Positions 42,103 to 51,271 of a DNA stretch of 64,000 bases are shown here, piece after piece. The position numbers and the translations under genes are program-made. The number at the start of each line of letters is the position of its first letter. Position 1 is the first letter of the stretch. Source of the stretch: Paenibacillus sp. oral taxon 786 str. D14 (GTDB lineage Bacteria > Bacillota > Bacilli > Paenibacillales > Paenibacillaceae). The stretch is from positions 25,613-89,612 of the forward strand of contig NZ_GG695986.1 in NCBI RefSeq assembly GCF_000159955.1, in the 5' to 3' direction. The notes below the pieces were generated by a model. The model ran no database searches. It was not told the DNA's origin and saw only the letters and a list, made by a program, of their open reading frames with translations.

Positions 42103-43722
42103 TTACACCTCCATAACGAGCAGCTCTGGGTTAGCGAGCAGCTGTTTGATATAGTTCATAAAGTTCTGTGCTGTTGCACCATCGATCAGACGGTGGTCGA
42201 AGCTAAGCGACAAGGCCATAACCGGTGCAGCAACGATTTCGCCGTTCTTAACCACCGGTTTTTCGGTGATGCGGCCGGTACCAAGGATCGCTACTTCAGG
42301 GTAGTTGATAATCGGCGTAAAGAACATACCGCCAGCAGAACCGATGTTCGTGATCGAAATCGTGCTGCCCTTCATTTCGTGAGGTGCCAGTTTGCCTTCG
42401 CGGCCGCGGGATGCCAGGTCTTTGATCGCTTCGGCGATCATCCATATGCTCTTCCGATCCGCATCTTTAATGACCGGAACGATCAAGCCGTTATCGGTGT
42501 CGGTTGCGATCCCGATGTTGTAGTATTTCTTATAAACGATCTCATTGTTCGCTTCATCGATCGAAGCGTTCAGAGCCGGGAATTGACGGGAAGCGGCCAC
42601 CAGCGCTTTAACGATGAATGGAAGATAAGTGACTTTAATGCCTTTCTTCTCGGCGATTGGTTTCATGCGAGTACGGAAAGCAACCAGTTCCGTAACATCC
42701 ACTTCATCCATAATGGTAACATGCGGAGCCGTGTAAGCCGATTTCACCATCGCGTTGGAAATCGCTTTGCGGATACCCTTGAACGGAACGCGTTCTTCTT
42801 CGCCCTCTGTTGCGATCGCTGTTGGTGCAGCGGCAGCAGGCGCTTTTGCAGTTTGGGCTGGAGCAGCGGCTTGTGCAGGTGCAGCAGCTTGAGCTGGAGC
42901 AGCGGCGGCAGCTCCGCCTTTCTTGAAGTTGTCAACGTCTTCCTTCGTGATTTTACCGGCTTTCCCTGTCCCTGGTACCAGCGACAAGTCAACGCCTTGC
43001 TCGCGAGCATATTTGCGTACGCCAGGCGTAGCGAGGATCTCACGGTTTGGAGCTGCAGGAGCTGCGGCTGCGGCCGGTGCGCTTGCTGCAGCAGCAGGAG
43101 CGTCATGACCTTGTGCAGGTGCTGCGGCTTGTTCAGGCAGATCGCCTTCGGCATCGATGATGGCGACGACTTCGCCTACGCGGAAGATCGCACCGTCTTT
43201 GCCGAACACTTCAAGAACCGTACCGTTAACTGGACATGGTACTTCAACGACCGCTTTGTCGTTTTGGACTTCCATAATGATGTCTTCGTCCGTTACCTTG
43301 TCGCCCGGTTTAATATGCATTTTGATAATTTCGCCTTCATGCAAACCTTCGCCAAGCTCAGGGAAGCGGTACTCGAATTTAGAAGAAGAAGCTGCTTGCG
43401 GAGCCGGAGCTGCTGCTGGAGCAGCTGAAGCGCTTGCTTCAGCAGCTGGAGCTGGAGCACCTTCTTGTTCAGGAATATCGCCTTCAGCTTCGATGACGGC
43501 AACAACTTCGCCTACACGGAACACAGCACCGTCTTTACCAAACACTTCTTGTACAACACCGTTCACAGGACATGGTACTTCAACAATCGCTTTGTCGTTT
43601 TGTACCTCCATGATGATATCTTCATCCGTTACTTTGTCCCCTGGCTTGATATGCATTTTGATGATTTCACCTTCATGCAAGCCTTCGCCTAGTTCAGGGA
43701 ACCGATATTCAAACTTCGCCAC
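42103..43722 (-). CDS. pdhC: Pyruvate dehydrogenase E2 with two lipoyl domains
   Basis: A 539-residue dihydrolipoamide acetyltransferase, the complex core. It has two tandem, nearly identical lipoyl domains (about residues 4-84 with Lys44, and 115-195 with Lys156, both in EVQNDKA), joined by Ala/Pro linkers. The peripheral-subunit-binding domain (about 228-265) has [20 protein letters not shown], and the catalytic domain (about 308-539) has His510 in [10 protein letters not shown]. Many Bacillus PdhC proteins have only one lipoyl domain. GTG start with AGGAGG 8 bases upstream. Confidence 0.97.
   Translation of the reverse strand: MAKFEYRFPELGEGLHEGEIIKMHIKPGDKVTDEDIIMEVQNDKAIVEVPCPVNGVVQEVFGKDGAVFRVGEVVAVIEAEGDIPEQEGAPAPAAEASASAAPAAAPAPQAASSSKFEYRFPELGEGLHEGEIIKMHIKPGDKVTDEDIIMEVQNDKAVVEVPCPVNGTVLEVFGKDGAIFRVGEVVAIIDAEGDLPEQAAAPAQGHDAPAAAASAPAAAAAPAAPNREILATPGVRKYAREQGVDLSLVPGTGKAGKITKEDVDNFKKGGAAAAAPAQAAAPAQAAAPAQTAKAPAAAAPTAIATEGEEERVPFKGIRKAISNAMVKSAYTAPHVTIMDEVDVTELVAFRTRMKPIAEKKGIKVTYLPFIVKALVAASRQFPALNASIDEANNEIVYKKYYNIGIATDTDNGLIVPVIKDADRKSIWMIAEAIKDLASRGREGKLAPHEMKGSTISITNIGSAGGMFFTPIINYPEVAILGTGRITEKPVVKNGEIVAAPVMALSLSFDHRLIDGATAQNFMNYIKQLLANPELLVMEV
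43138..43713 (-). repeat. Tandem lipoyl-domain duplication within pdhC
   Basis: The segments coding for residues 4-84 (43471-43713) and 115-195 (43138-43380) translate to almost the same sequence, differing at only a few positions (for example QEV versus [13 protein letters not shown] versus [10 protein letters not shown]). Such high identity points to a recent duplication or continuing gene conversion. Confidence 0.85.
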
Positions 43723-43750
43723 AGGAAAGACCTCCTATTTGTTCTTCGAT

Positions 43751-44731
43751 TTAGAATTCCAGCACTTTGTTAACACCATCGATCACGCGAGCCGGAGACG
43801 GCAGCCATTGATCTTCGATTTGCGCGAACGGATAAACGGTATCCGGTGGAGCGATACGCAGTACAGGAGCTTCCAGGTGCAGAATCGCTTTCTCGTTAAT
43901 TTGCGCGATGACTTCCGCAGCGATACCGGCCGATTTTTGCGCTTCTTGAACGATGATAGCGCGATTCGTTTTCTTCACAGAGGCAATAATCGTTTCGATG
44001 TCGAGCGGTACGAGGGTGCGCAGGTCGATCACTTCAGCTTTAATGCCTTTGGTTTTTTCCAATTCTTCAGCAGCTTTAACTGCGGTATGAACCATAAGAC
44101 CGTATGCAAGAATCGTTACATCGGAACCTTCGCGAACGACTTTGGCTTTGCCCAGTTCAACGGTATATTCACCTTCCGGCACTTCTTCGCGGAACGCATG
44201 GTACAGGTTCAAGTGTTCCATGAAGAATACAGGATCGTTATCGCGGATCGCAGAGATCAACAGACCTTTCGCGTCATAAGGGTTCGAAGGAACGACCAGC
44301 TTGATCCCCGGAGTTTGGGCGATCAGGCCTTCCAAAGCGTCGGTATGCAACTCAGCCGCTTTAACGCCGCCGCCAAACGGAGTACGGAACACGATCGGGG
44401 AATGATAACGTCCGCCGGAACGGTAACGCATCCGGGCCGCTTGTACAAGAATTTGGTCCAATGCTTCAAAAATAAAGCCAACAAACTGAATTTCCGCAAT
44501 TGGACGGAAGCCTTGAATCCCCAAGCCTACCGCCAAACCGCCAATAGCGGATTCTGCGAGCGGCGTATCCATTACGCGCTCTTCCCCGAATTCTTTTTGC
44601 AGACCTTCTGTTACACGGAACACCCCGCCGACATTACCTACGTCTTCGCCGAAAATCAGAACATTTGGATCGCGTTGCAGTTCGACGCGCAAGGCGTCGC
44701 GAATCGCTTCTTTCATATTCATTTGTGCCAT
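43751..44731 (-). CDS. pdhB: Pyruvate dehydrogenase E1 beta subunit
   Basis: A 326-residue E1 beta, a transketolase-like pyrimidine-binding and C-terminal domain pair. It has [18 protein letters not shown] with the TPP-activating Glu, [44 protein letters not shown] and [25 protein letters not shown] lies 9 bases before the ATG. It starts 48 bases after the pdhA stop. Confidence 0.97.
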   Translation of the reverse strand: MAQMNMKEAIRDALRVELQRDPNVLIFGEDVGNVGGVFRVTEGLQKEFGEERVMDTPLAESAIGGLAVGLGIQGFRPIAEIQFVGFIFEALDQILVQAARMRYRSGGRYHSPIVFRTPFGGGVKAAELHTDALEGLIAQTPGIKLVVPSNPYDAKGLLISAIRDNDPVFFMEHLNLYHAFREEVPEGEYTVELGKAKVVREGSDVTILAYGLMVHTAVKAAEELEKTKGIKAEVIDLRTLVPLDIETIIASVKKTNRAIIVQEAQKSAGIAAEVIAQINEKAILHLEAPVLRIAPPDTVYPFAQIEDQWLPSPARVIDGVNKVLEF

Positions 44732-44779
44732 TGCTTGTATCCTCCTCTATAGAACGATCAGACTAATTTACACGTACGT

Positions 44780-45847
44780 TTATTGAAAATCGGCCTTTTG
44801 CTCTTCCAGGTGTTTAGGCGTTACTTCAAACATGCTGTCGATCAGGCCAGGAATTGTCATTTTTTCCGTTTGTTCTGCTTTCTTAATATGCTCGTTTACT
44901 TTCGCTTTCGCTTCTTCTTTCACACGAGCGGTATCTTCTTCGGTCCAAAGACCCTTCTTCTCCAAATATTTAGCCAGACGAGCGATCGGGTCTTTCTCGC
45001 TCCATTGACCTTCTTCTTCCTTCGTCCGGTATTTCGAAGTGTCGTCAGACAGGGAGTGTGGACGGAAACGATAAGTTACGGCTTCAATCAAAGTAGCGCC
45101 TTCCCCGTTGCGGGCACGTTCAGCAGCTTCACGCACGGCGCTGATAACTGCAAATACGTCCATCCCGTCGATTTTCACGCCGCGGATCCCAGCAGCAACT
45201 GCTTTGTGCGCGATCGACAAAGCTGCAGTTTGTTTGGAGAACGGTGTCGTGATGGCATAACCGTTGTTTTGCACGAAGAAAATAACCGGCAGTTTAAATA
45301 CGCCAGCGTAGTTCAATGCTTCGTAGAAATCGCCTTCGGAAGAACCGCCGTCACCGGTGTAAGTGATAACGACTTGTTTTTGTTTTTTGAGCTTGTAGCC
45401 CATGGCGATCCCCATTGCATGCAATACTTGTGCGCCGATGATGATTTGCGGCATAAGTACGTTAACGCCTTCTGGAATTTGTCCGCCATGTTGATGGCCG
45501 CGGGAATACAAGAAAGCTTGATAAAGCGGAAGTCCATGCCATACGAGCTGCGGCATATCGCGGTAACCCGGGCAAATGAAGTCCTGTTTATCCAGCGCAA
45601 ATTCACTACCTACCATTGTCGCTTCTTGCCCGGAAACTGGAGCATAAAATCCGAGGCGGCCTTGGCGGCCCAAGTTGATCGCACGTTCGTCCCAAGTACG
45701 GGTAAATACCATTCGATACATCAATTCTTTTAATTCATCGTCGGACAGAGCCGGTACTTTATCTTTGTTAACGATTTCACCGTCTGGCGAGAGCACGGAC
45801 AAAGCTTCTACTTCTTCCGTGTATACTTCATAAGGAATCTTGCTCAT
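44780..45847 (-). CDS. pdhA: Pyruvate dehydrogenase E1 alpha subunit
   Basis: A 355-residue TPP-dependent E1 alpha, decarboxylating pyruvate and acetylating the E2 lipoyl groups. The TPP motif runs from GDGGSSEGDFYEALNY to VIFFVQNN. Other conserved parts are YAPVSGQEATMVGSEFAL, ICPGYRDMPQLV, RGHQHGGQIP and TYRFRPHSLSDDTSKYR, the phosphorylation-loop region. ATG 45847 has GAGGTG 6 bases upstream, inside a frame extending three codons further. First gene of the operon. Confidence 0.97.
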   Translation of the reverse strand: MSKIPYEVYTEEVEALSVLSPDGEIVNKDKVPALSDDELKELMYRMVFTRTWDERAINLGRQGRLGFYAPVSGQEATMVGSEFALDKQDFICPGYRDMPQLVWHGLPLYQAFLYSRGHQHGGQIPEGVNVLMPQIIIGAQVLHAMGIAMGYKLKKQKQVVITYTGDGGSSEGDFYEALNYAGVFKLPVIFFVQNNGYAITTPFSKQTAALSIAHKAVAAGIRGVKIDGMDVFAVISAVREAAERARNGEGATLIEAVTYRFRPHSLSDDTSKYRTKEEEGQWSEKDPIARLAKYLEKKGLWTEEDTARVKEEAKAKVNEHIKKAEQTEKMTIPGLIDSMFEVTPKHLEEQKADFQ

Positions 45848-45899
45848 TTTTTTCACCTCGACTGAAAATTTGATTAACTTGTTCCTCTGTTATAGAATT

Positions 45900-45929
45900 A
45901 TTATACTCCTGTTTCATTCTAGAAGTCAA
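45900..45929 (-). promoter_or_regulatory. Sigma-A promoter of pdhABCD
   Basis: On the minus strand TTGACT (45924-45929) and TATAAT (45900-45905) are 18 bases apart, about 50 bases before the pdhA start. The remaining 170 bases to the divergent esterase gene are AT-rich with further TATAAC/TATACT boxes near 45992 but no clear second gene. Confidence 0.75.
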
Positions 45930-46101
45930 AGGAATTAAGGATTGTTGTGTTATATTTTTATCTTTGTGTATGTAACAGTTTAGAGAAAATAGTATAACAC
46001 AGATCCATTTTGTGGTAACCTATCGTTGTCCTGCTTCATGGTAAATGTTACTTGATTCAACTTACAAAAGCAAAAATCTATACAACGGAGTGTGTAGAAC
46101 T

Positions 46102-46830
46102 ATGACAGATTCGAAATATTTAAAACGAACCGTCGTCAAAGAGGAAATCCAAAGCCAATTCTTAGGTGAGAAACGTTATCTGCGTGTGTATCTGCCTCCT
46201 GGGTATAACGAAATCCTCAGTTATCCTGTCGTTTACTGTCAGGACGGCGAGGAGTTCTTCAATTTCGGACGGATTGCGACACATGCCAATCGCCTGATTT
46301 TAGATGAAGGGATTGAACCGTTTATCATCGTTGGCGTTGAGGTGAATACCGCCGTGCGCACAGAGGAATATGCCCCATTCGGAAACCGGTTTGAGGCCTA
46401 TACCCGCTGTTTCACGGAAGAAATTATTCCCTTCATCGAGCGCAATTATCCGGTTCGCCGTGAACCCGAGGAAAGGGTGCTGGCTGGTGACTCTTTAGGA
46501 GCAACGGTCTCCCTCCACCTGGCTATGAAAAATCCAAAACTGTTTTCCAAAATCATTAGCTTGTCCGGCGCCTACTATGAACCGTCCCTTAACCTCCTCG
46601 CTCAGGAGACCGATCTCTCCTATTTGTCGCTCTTTATGATCGTGGGATTACAGGAAGATCATTATACAACGGATACAGGCACCTATAATTTTGTTGAGTT
46701 AAATCGCAAAGCCAAAGCCTTGCTCGAAGAGCGCGGAGCCAGAGTCACCTATTTGGAGAAGGACGGGAAACATTTGTGGGGATTTTGGCAGCAAGAGCTC
46801 CCCGATGCGCTAGTCCACTTCTTAAAATAA
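46102..46830 (+). CDS. Esterase-family alpha/beta hydrolase
   Basis: A 242-residue alpha/beta hydrolase of the esterase D/enterochelin-esterase-like family. It has YLRVYLPPGYNEILSYPVVY near the N-terminus, the nucleophile elbow GDSLGA (GxSxG), and a C-terminal GKHLWGFW with the likely catalytic His. The substrate is unknown. There is no signal peptide, so it is cytoplasmic. ATG 46102 has GGAG upstream; the longer frame from 46045 lacks an RBS. It is divergent from pdhA. Confidence 0.85.
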   Translation: MTDSKYLKRTVVKEEIQSQFLGEKRYLRVYLPPGYNEILSYPVVYCQDGEEFFNFGRIATHANRLILDEGIEPFIIVGVEVNTAVRTEEYAPFGNRFEAYTRCFTEEIIPFIERNYPVRREPEERVLAGDSLGATVSLHLAMKNPKLFSKIISLSGAYYEPSLNLLAQETDLSYLSLFMIVGLQEDHYTTDTGTYNFVELNRKAKALLEERGARVTYLEKDGKHLWGFWQQELPDALVHFLK

Positions 46831-46853
46831 CGCTTTCATATCCAGTAAAATGG

Positions 46854-46900
46854 GAGGCTGTCCAAGGTAGAACCTTCATCTACTTCGGACAGCCTCTCTT
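46854..46900. terminator. Hairpin between esterase and TRIC-like genes
   Basis: A perfect 10-bp stem, GAGGCTGTCC (46854-46863) with GGACAGCCTC (46887-46896), followed by TCTTG. The inner GGTAG/CTAC can extend it. The flanking genes converge here. Confidence 0.7.
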
Positions 46901-46931
46901 GATGTCTTTCCACCATAGTCTCCTACGCGCG

Positions 46932-47618
46932 TTAAGGAGTCTGATCCTGCACGATAGCCCGCTCTGAACTGGATTTCGTCTTCGGCTTCGCTTCCGTTCC
47001 AATATAGATATCCCCTGTTGTCAGTGACCGTCTGGGCAGTTTCCATTTATAATGGACGGATAACATCCGGAAAAAGACAACTGCCGCAAACAACAAAATC
47101 AATTCCCATGTTGAAACGAACCACCCCATACCTACTGCCAGTCCAGCCAGCATCGCCCAAACCGCATAGATCTCGTCGCGCAGTACCAGCGGTTTACGCC
47201 CGGCCAGCAAATCGCGAATAATTCCGCCCCCGATGCCAGTCAGCACCGCCGCCACAAGCACCGCACTCATCGGATGCTTCATGTCCGTGGCATACAACGC
47301 CCCTTGAATTGCAAAAGCCGACAAACCAATCGCGTCGAACAGAACCTCTGTCCGTTTCCAACGACGAACCCATGGCATCGGCAGCACGAAGGCGACCAAC
47401 ACGGACATTACGGCCAACATAATCAAATCCCCTTGTCCCCATAACGTCGTTACTGGGACACCGATCAAGACATTGCGGACGATCCCGCCGCCAAACGCCG
47501 TAACTAGGCCCAACACCAGCACACCGAGGATATCGTACTCCTCTTCCATCGCTACGAACGCGCCGGACATCGCAAACGCGACTGTCCCGATGATGCTAAA
47601 AATCTCAAAGATGTGCAT
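46932..47618 (-). CDS. TRIC/UPF0126-family membrane protein
   Basis: A 228-residue membrane protein with about seven hydrophobic segments. The two internally repeated GGG-x-x-R motifs (TAFGGGIVRNVL and TGIGGGIIRDLL) are the signature of the UPF0126/YadS family, related to trimeric intracellular cation (TRIC) channels. Bacterial members conduct monovalent cations in structural studies. The last 30 residues are a charged cytoplasmic tail. Single-gene unit. Confidence 0.88.
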   Translation of the reverse strand: MHIFEIFSIIGTVAFAMSGAFVAMEEEYDILGVLVLGLVTAFGGGIVRNVLIGVPVTTLWGQGDLIMLAVMSVLVAFVLPMPWVRRWKRTEVLFDAIGLSAFAIQGALYATDMKHPMSAVLVAAVLTGIGGGIIRDLLAGRKPLVLRDEIYAVWAMLAGLAVGMGWFVSTWELILLFAAVVFFRMLSVHYKWKLPRRSLTTGDIYIGTEAKPKTKSSSERAIVQDQTP

Positions 47619-47692
47619 CTCTTCCGTCCTTCTCTGCCTTTCATTGTCAGCTTTTTATTTATCAATCCCCATTGTAGGCCCACAAGTGGAAA

Positions 47693-47721
47693 TTGTGCAA
47701 CCCTAAAATCTGAATTATACT
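47693..47721 (+). promoter_or_regulatory. Sigma-A promoter of thiN
   Basis: TTGTGC (47693-47698) and TATACT (47716-47721) are 17 bases apart, about 40 bases before the thiN start. Confidence 0.65.
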
Positions 47722-47764
47722 AACGAAAGCAGAAGATATTGTTCGGGAAAGGAAGAAAATCGAA

Positions 47765-48406
47765 ATGACTGTGAACCGGGTGCTCATTTTTGCAGGCGGA
47801 GGTTTAGATCCGGGAATGCTTCGTGAGGTGCGTTCGGATGATTTTTTGATCGGCGCTGACCGCGGGGCCTTATTTCTGGTAGAGCACGGGATAACCCCTC
47901 ATCTGGCGGTGGGCGATTTCGATTCCGTGAACGAGGAAGAACTGGATCGGATTCGCAGACACAGCAAAGAGCTGGTCATTTGCGATCCGATTGATAAAGA
48001 TCTGACGGATACGGAGCTGGCCTTTGACCTAGCCGTTCAGCGTAACCCTGCAGAAATCGTATTAACCGGAGTAATCGGAACTCGCTTGGATCATTCGTTG
48101 GCCAATATACATATGTTACTGCGCGCAGCGGAGCAAGGCATTACCTGCTCTATATGGGATGAACATAATTACATTACATTGTGCGGATCGGTCTGCCAAG
48201 TTGAGGATCGCGGATATACATATGTTTCTCTTCTTCCGCTGACCCCTGTCGTAACCGGCATTACATTAAAAGGATTCATGTACCCATTAGATGATGCAAC
48301 GCTCCGCATAGGTCAATCTCTGGCGGTGAGCAATCAGTTAGCGGCTCCCGTCGGAACGGTGTATGTGAACGAAGGCTGGTTGCTTATTATCCAAAGCCGT
48401 GACTAG
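47765..48406 (+). CDS. thiN: Thiamine pyrophosphokinase
   Basis: A 213-residue enzyme converting thiamine and ATP to thiamine pyrophosphate, the cofactor of E1 in the pdh complex. It has LIGADRGALFLVEHG, HLAVGDFDSV, DPIDKDLTDTELAFDLAV, LTGVIGTRLDHSLANIHML, and the C-terminal thiamine-binding beta domain (VSLLPLTPVVTGITLKGFMYPLDDA). The ATG follows AAAGGAAG by about 11 bases. No thiamine riboswitch is seen upstream. Confidence 0.94.
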   Translation: MTVNRVLIFAGGGLDPGMLREVRSDDFLIGADRGALFLVEHGITPHLAVGDFDSVNEEELDRIRRHSKELVICDPIDKDLTDTELAFDLAVQRNPAEIVLTGVIGTRLDHSLANIHMLLRAAEQGITCSIWDEHNYITLCGSVCQVEDRGYTYVSLLPLTPVVTGITLKGFMYPLDDATLRIGQSLAVSNQLAAPVGTVYVNEGWLLIIQSRD

Positions 48407-48484
48407 GTATTTGATTTGATTTTAATATGTATCATTTTTGTAACCTTTATGTGACCCCGGAATGAAAAGATGAAAGAAAAGCAG

Positions 48485-48511
48485 AACCCTTGATTTTTCA
48501 AGGGTTTTTTT
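48485..48511 (+). terminator. Terminator downstream of thiN
   Basis: AACCCTTGA (48485-48493) pairs with TCAAGGGTT (48498-48506), followed by a run of seven Ts. The following 200 bases to the NlpC/P60 gene are AT-rich and hold only its promoter. Confidence 0.88.
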
Positions 48512-48656
48512 CATGGATTTTCATTGATAAAGGAGGATGAAAAAACGCTATATCTTAAAAAAATGTAAACTTTAATGTTATTTTAATAATCGCCTCCAAA
48601 CCGTTGCGGCCCAAGGTTTTTAGGGAATTATACCAAAATATAGGAGATTACAAATC

Positions 48657-48665
48657 TGTTATACT
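48657..48665 (+). promoter_or_regulatory. Extended -10 promoter of the NlpC/P60 gene
   Basis: TGTTATACT is an extended -10 (TG-N-TATACT) about 45 bases upstream of the start codon; the -35 region is poor. The gap from 48407 to 48709 otherwise contains the thiN terminator and AT-rich sequence with no gene I can support. Confidence 0.45.
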
Positions 48666-48709
48666 CCAACTAACGAACCGGTCAAATCAGAACTTGGAGG
48701 TATTACAAC

Positions 48710-49219
48710 ATGATGAAACGCAATCTATTCCAAAAAGTATTGACGGTCGGACTGGTGTCCGCCCTTGGTTTCGGTACGCTGCTTGCAGGCGGGGCTGAAC
48801 CAGTACAAGCCCAATCGGCAACAAGCACTGCTGTATCCAAAGGCACGCAGGTTGTAAACTACGCGAAGAAGTTTATAGGCACTCCTTATAAATTCGGAGC
48901 ATCGACTTCGACGACTAAGGTATTCGACTGCTCTTCCTTTACGAAGTATGTTATGAAGAAATATGGCGTTACTCTGCCGCGTACTTCCGCTGCTCAAGCT
49001 AAAGTTGGCTCAGCAGTATCGAAATCCAATCTGAAAGCGGGCGATCTGGTCTTCTTCTCCAGCGGCAGCCGGGCAAACGGGAAGAACGTAACTCATGTAG
49101 CGATCTATATGGGCAACGGGAAAATTATTCATACTTATGGGAAGCCAGGGGTAACGATTTCGAATTTGAACTCTGGTAACTGGAAAAAAACATATCTGAA
49201 GGCTCGTCGCGTCCTTTAG
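48710..49219 (+). CDS. Secreted NlpC/P60 peptidoglycan endopeptidase
   Basis: A 169-residue exported cysteine peptidase, probably cutting D-gamma-glutamyl-diaminopimelate bonds in wall peptides. It has a signal peptide (1-35, ending PVQAQ) and a single NlpC/P60 domain (about 45-168), with catalytic Cys74 in FDCSSFTKYV, His129 in VTHVAIYMG and a third residue His141 in IIHTYG. There is no LysM or SH3 targeting domain, so it is a minimal form. GGAGG lies 9 bases before the ATG. Confidence 0.94.
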   Translation: MMKRNLFQKVLTVGLVSALGFGTLLAGGAEPVQAQSATSTAVSKGTQVVNYAKKFIGTPYKFGASTSTTKVFDCSSFTKYVMKKYGVTLPRTSAAQAKVGSAVSKSNLKAGDLVFFSSGSRANGKNVTHVAIYMGNGKIIHTYGKPGVTISNLNSGNWKKTYLKARRVL

Positions 49220-49246
49220 TCGGACAAGCCCCTCTCTTGATATAAG

Positions 49247-49285
49247 AAGTCGTTGCATAGATCAGTTGATCGCAACGACTTTTTC
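49247..49285 (+). terminator. Terminator after the NlpC/P60 gene
   Basis: A perfect 10-bp stem, AAGTCGTTGC (49247-49256) with GCAACGACTT (49272-49281), followed by a T run. It may also serve the convergent response regulator gene. Confidence 0.85.
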
Positions 49286-49316
49286 CTTTGCCATGGGATA
49301 AACGGCTGGCTTACGT

Positions 49317-49994
49317 TTAACCAAACATATATCCGGTGCCGCGAATCGTATGGAGCAGCTTTCTCGAATGGCCTTTATCGATTTTTTTGCGTAAATGCCG
49401 AATATAGACATCCACCACGTTGGTTCCGGTTGAAAAATCATACCCCCAAACCTGCTGCAGGATCAAGTCCCGTCCGCACACCTTCCCAGCCCGCTTCATC
49501 AAAAAGAGCAGCAGATCGAATTCCTTCGGCGTCAATCGAATGGACTCCCCGTTTCTCCAAGCCTTGCGGCTGCGCAGCTCGACTCGTAAATCCTCAAAGG
49601 TCAACTCGGTTAGGGAGCCATCCCCCAGCCGTTTGAACAGTGAAATCAAATGACCAACCCGAGCATACAACTCAGCCATGGGGATCGTGATCGGAACGAC
49701 ATCGTTGGCTCCCCCGGCAAAGCCGGCGACAACGTCATCGGTGTTCCACTCCTTAAGCAGAAGGATCAGCGGAAACGGAGCGAACCGCCCAATTTCCTCC
49801 AGAAGGACCTGGGAAGCATCATCCGGCAAATCCATACCCAGCAGCAGCAAATCCGGAAGCTCTTCTTCTATTATACGAAGCACGCCGGAGCCGCTTTGCT
49901 TCCAATCGACCTGATAGCCGGCTTCCTCTAATCCAGCCTTGATTCGCTCCCCTTGAGCCTGATCCTCTAAAACAAGCATAATGTAACCTTTCAT
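49317..49994 (-). CDS. OmpR-type response regulator with degenerate receiver
   Basis: A 225-residue protein with a receiver-like domain (1-115) and a winged-helix DNA-binding domain (about 128-225: RLTPKEFDLLLFLM, VWGYDFSTGTNVVDVYIRHLR, TIRGTGYMFG). In the receiver, the acceptor position of the usual D-x-x-L-P motif reads LLLLGMDLP: Gly53 stands where Asp is expected, with Asp55 two places later. The TKP motif is VPITIP, so the lysine of that loop is lost. It is probably phosphorylation-independent. No kinase gene is adjacent. The ATG follows AAGGTGGT by 7 bases. Confidence 0.85.
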   Translation of the reverse strand: MKGYIMLVLEDQAQGERIKAGLEEAGYQVDWKQSGSGVLRIIEEELPDLLLLGMDLPDDASQVLLEEIGRFAPFPLILLLKEWNTDDVVAGFAGGANDVVPITIPMAELYARVGHLISLFKRLGDGSLTELTFEDLRVELRSRKAWRNGESIRLTPKEFDLLLFLMKRAGKVCGRDLILQQVWGYDFSTGTNVVDVYIRHLRKKIDKGHSRKLLHTIRGTGYMFG

Positions 49995-50089
49995 CGCGCG
50001 ACCACCTTACCTGCATCTGCCAATCCATTAATAAGATGGTCATTCCACCGGGAAATCATTCGGTCACCCGGAAAGGATCATGTTGATCC

Positions 50090-51157
50090 TTAACCTATAT
50101 AGCGATCATAGATGGTTTTGGCTTCTGAAGGATCTTGCGTACCGTGAATTAACGCTCTCCCGTCCGCAAACAAGACCAACCGCTTTTCATCGATTGTAAA
50201 AGAGAGCAAGAACGGATTTACCTCCACCTTCCCCTCTTGCAATCGTTCCAGCCTCATTGCCATCTCCTGCAGTTCAAGCTTCCGTTTTGTTGCCGGACGA
50301 ATCTGCACCGTGTCCCTGCCACAAAGCACCTCCGTCTTTCGGTTGCCGGCCGCAGACAGATACGGGTAGGTGGCTTCGCTTCCGCAAGAAAGGCAATCGT
50401 CCCGTTTGGCTGTGCCCACTTTAATTGAGGTTTGCTCGTTTCGCCACAGGTCAAAGGTCAGCAATGTGCCCCGTAACGCCTCCGTATTTCCGGTGAGCAG
50501 CTTTAATGCTTCCGTTGCTTGATGGGCTACGACCATTTGTACGGCCGGCGGGATCACCCCTACGGTGTCGCAAGTATCTCCGCCGAGCGGTACAGTCCCT
50601 AGTAAGCAGTTCAAGCAAGGCGTTTCGCCGGGCAAAATCGTGTAAGTTATTCCGTAACTGCCTACGCATCCGCCGTAGATCCAGGGAATGCGATATTTTT
50701 GCGAGATGTCGTTAATCATCAATCTCGTATCGAAATTATCCGTAGCATCCATGATGAGGTCAACGCCATGAATGAGGTCTTCTAATTCCTCCGGATCAAC
50801 ATCCATCACATGGGCATCGATGCGCACCTGACTATTGATTGCATTTAACCGTTGCTTGGCCGCGATCGCTTTCGGTACTCGTCCGGCCGCATCCGCTTCA
50901 GAAAATAGCTGCTGTCGCTGCAGATTGCTCCATTCCACGTAATCCCGGTCGGCGATCACCAGATGTCCGACACCTGCGCGAACGAGCGTTTCAGCGATCC
51001 CTGTGCCAAGCGCCCCAGCTCCAACGACTAACACCTTCGCTTGTTCAAGCTGGTCTTGGCCCGCATGACCTATCGGTGCAAACAATCGCTGCCGGGAATA
51101 TCGATCCGGTTGCTGGCGTTCATGCTGCAGTTGTTGCTCAGTATGCGTTCTCTCCAA
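50090..51157 (-). CDS. ThiF/MoeB-type E1-like adenylyltransferase
   Basis: A 355-residue E1-like enzyme that adenylates the C-terminus of a small sulfur-carrier protein (ThiS or MoaD). It has the ATP-binding VLVVGAGALGTGIAETLVRAGVG, DYVEWSNLQRQQL, DLIMDATDNFDTR, zinc-binding CLNC and CLSC pairs, and GGDTCDTVGV in the crossover-loop region. A C-terminal stretch of about 75 residues (RLERLQEGKVEVNPFLLSF) resembles tails of other Bacillales ThiF/MoeB proteins. TTG 51157 follows GAGGGGAG; the frame extends to 51232. moeA and mobB are far away, so MoeB or ThiF cannot be decided. Confidence 0.88.
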   Translation of the reverse strand: MERTHTEQQLQHERQQPDRYSRQRLFAPIGHAGQDQLEQAKVLVVGAGALGTGIAETLVRAGVGHLVIADRDYVEWSNLQRQQLFSEADAAGRVPKAIAAKQRLNAINSQVRIDAHVMDVDPEELEDLIHGVDLIMDATDNFDTRLMINDISQKYRIPWIYGGCVGSYGITYTILPGETPCLNCLLGTVPLGGDTCDTVGVIPPAVQMVVAHQATEALKLLTGNTEALRGTLLTFDLWRNEQTSIKVGTAKRDDCLSCGSEATYPYLSAAGNRKTEVLCGRDTVQIRPATKRKLELQEMAMRLERLQEGKVEVNPFLLSFTIDEKRLVLFADGRALIHGTQDPSEAKTIYDRYIG

Positions 51158-51271
51158 TTTCCGCACTCCCCTCGCCAATGCTTGTCTTCTTATCGAATCC
51201 GGTGAAACAACCGCTTCGATGGTTTGTTTCAAGCATAGTACAGATAGGGCAAGAATTCAAAGGAGTTCCCC

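Noticed and set aside
42193..43428. A 411-codon plus-strand frame opposite pdhC
   Set aside because: It is antisense to a well-supported gene and lacks an RBS.
43157..44752. A 531-codon plus-strand frame opposite pdhC and pdhB
   Set aside because: It is a shadow of E2 and E1 beta; the peptide is Ser/Arg-rich without motifs.
44783..45733. A 316-codon plus-strand frame opposite pdhA
   Set aside because: It is antisense to E1 alpha; the composition is Phe/Arg-rich, as expected of a shadow frame.
48537..48575. A 12-codon frame (MKKRYILKKCKL) right after AGGAGG upstream of the NlpC/P60 gene
   Set aside because: The SD directly abuts the ATG with no spacing, and there is no attenuator-like structure after it; likely chance.
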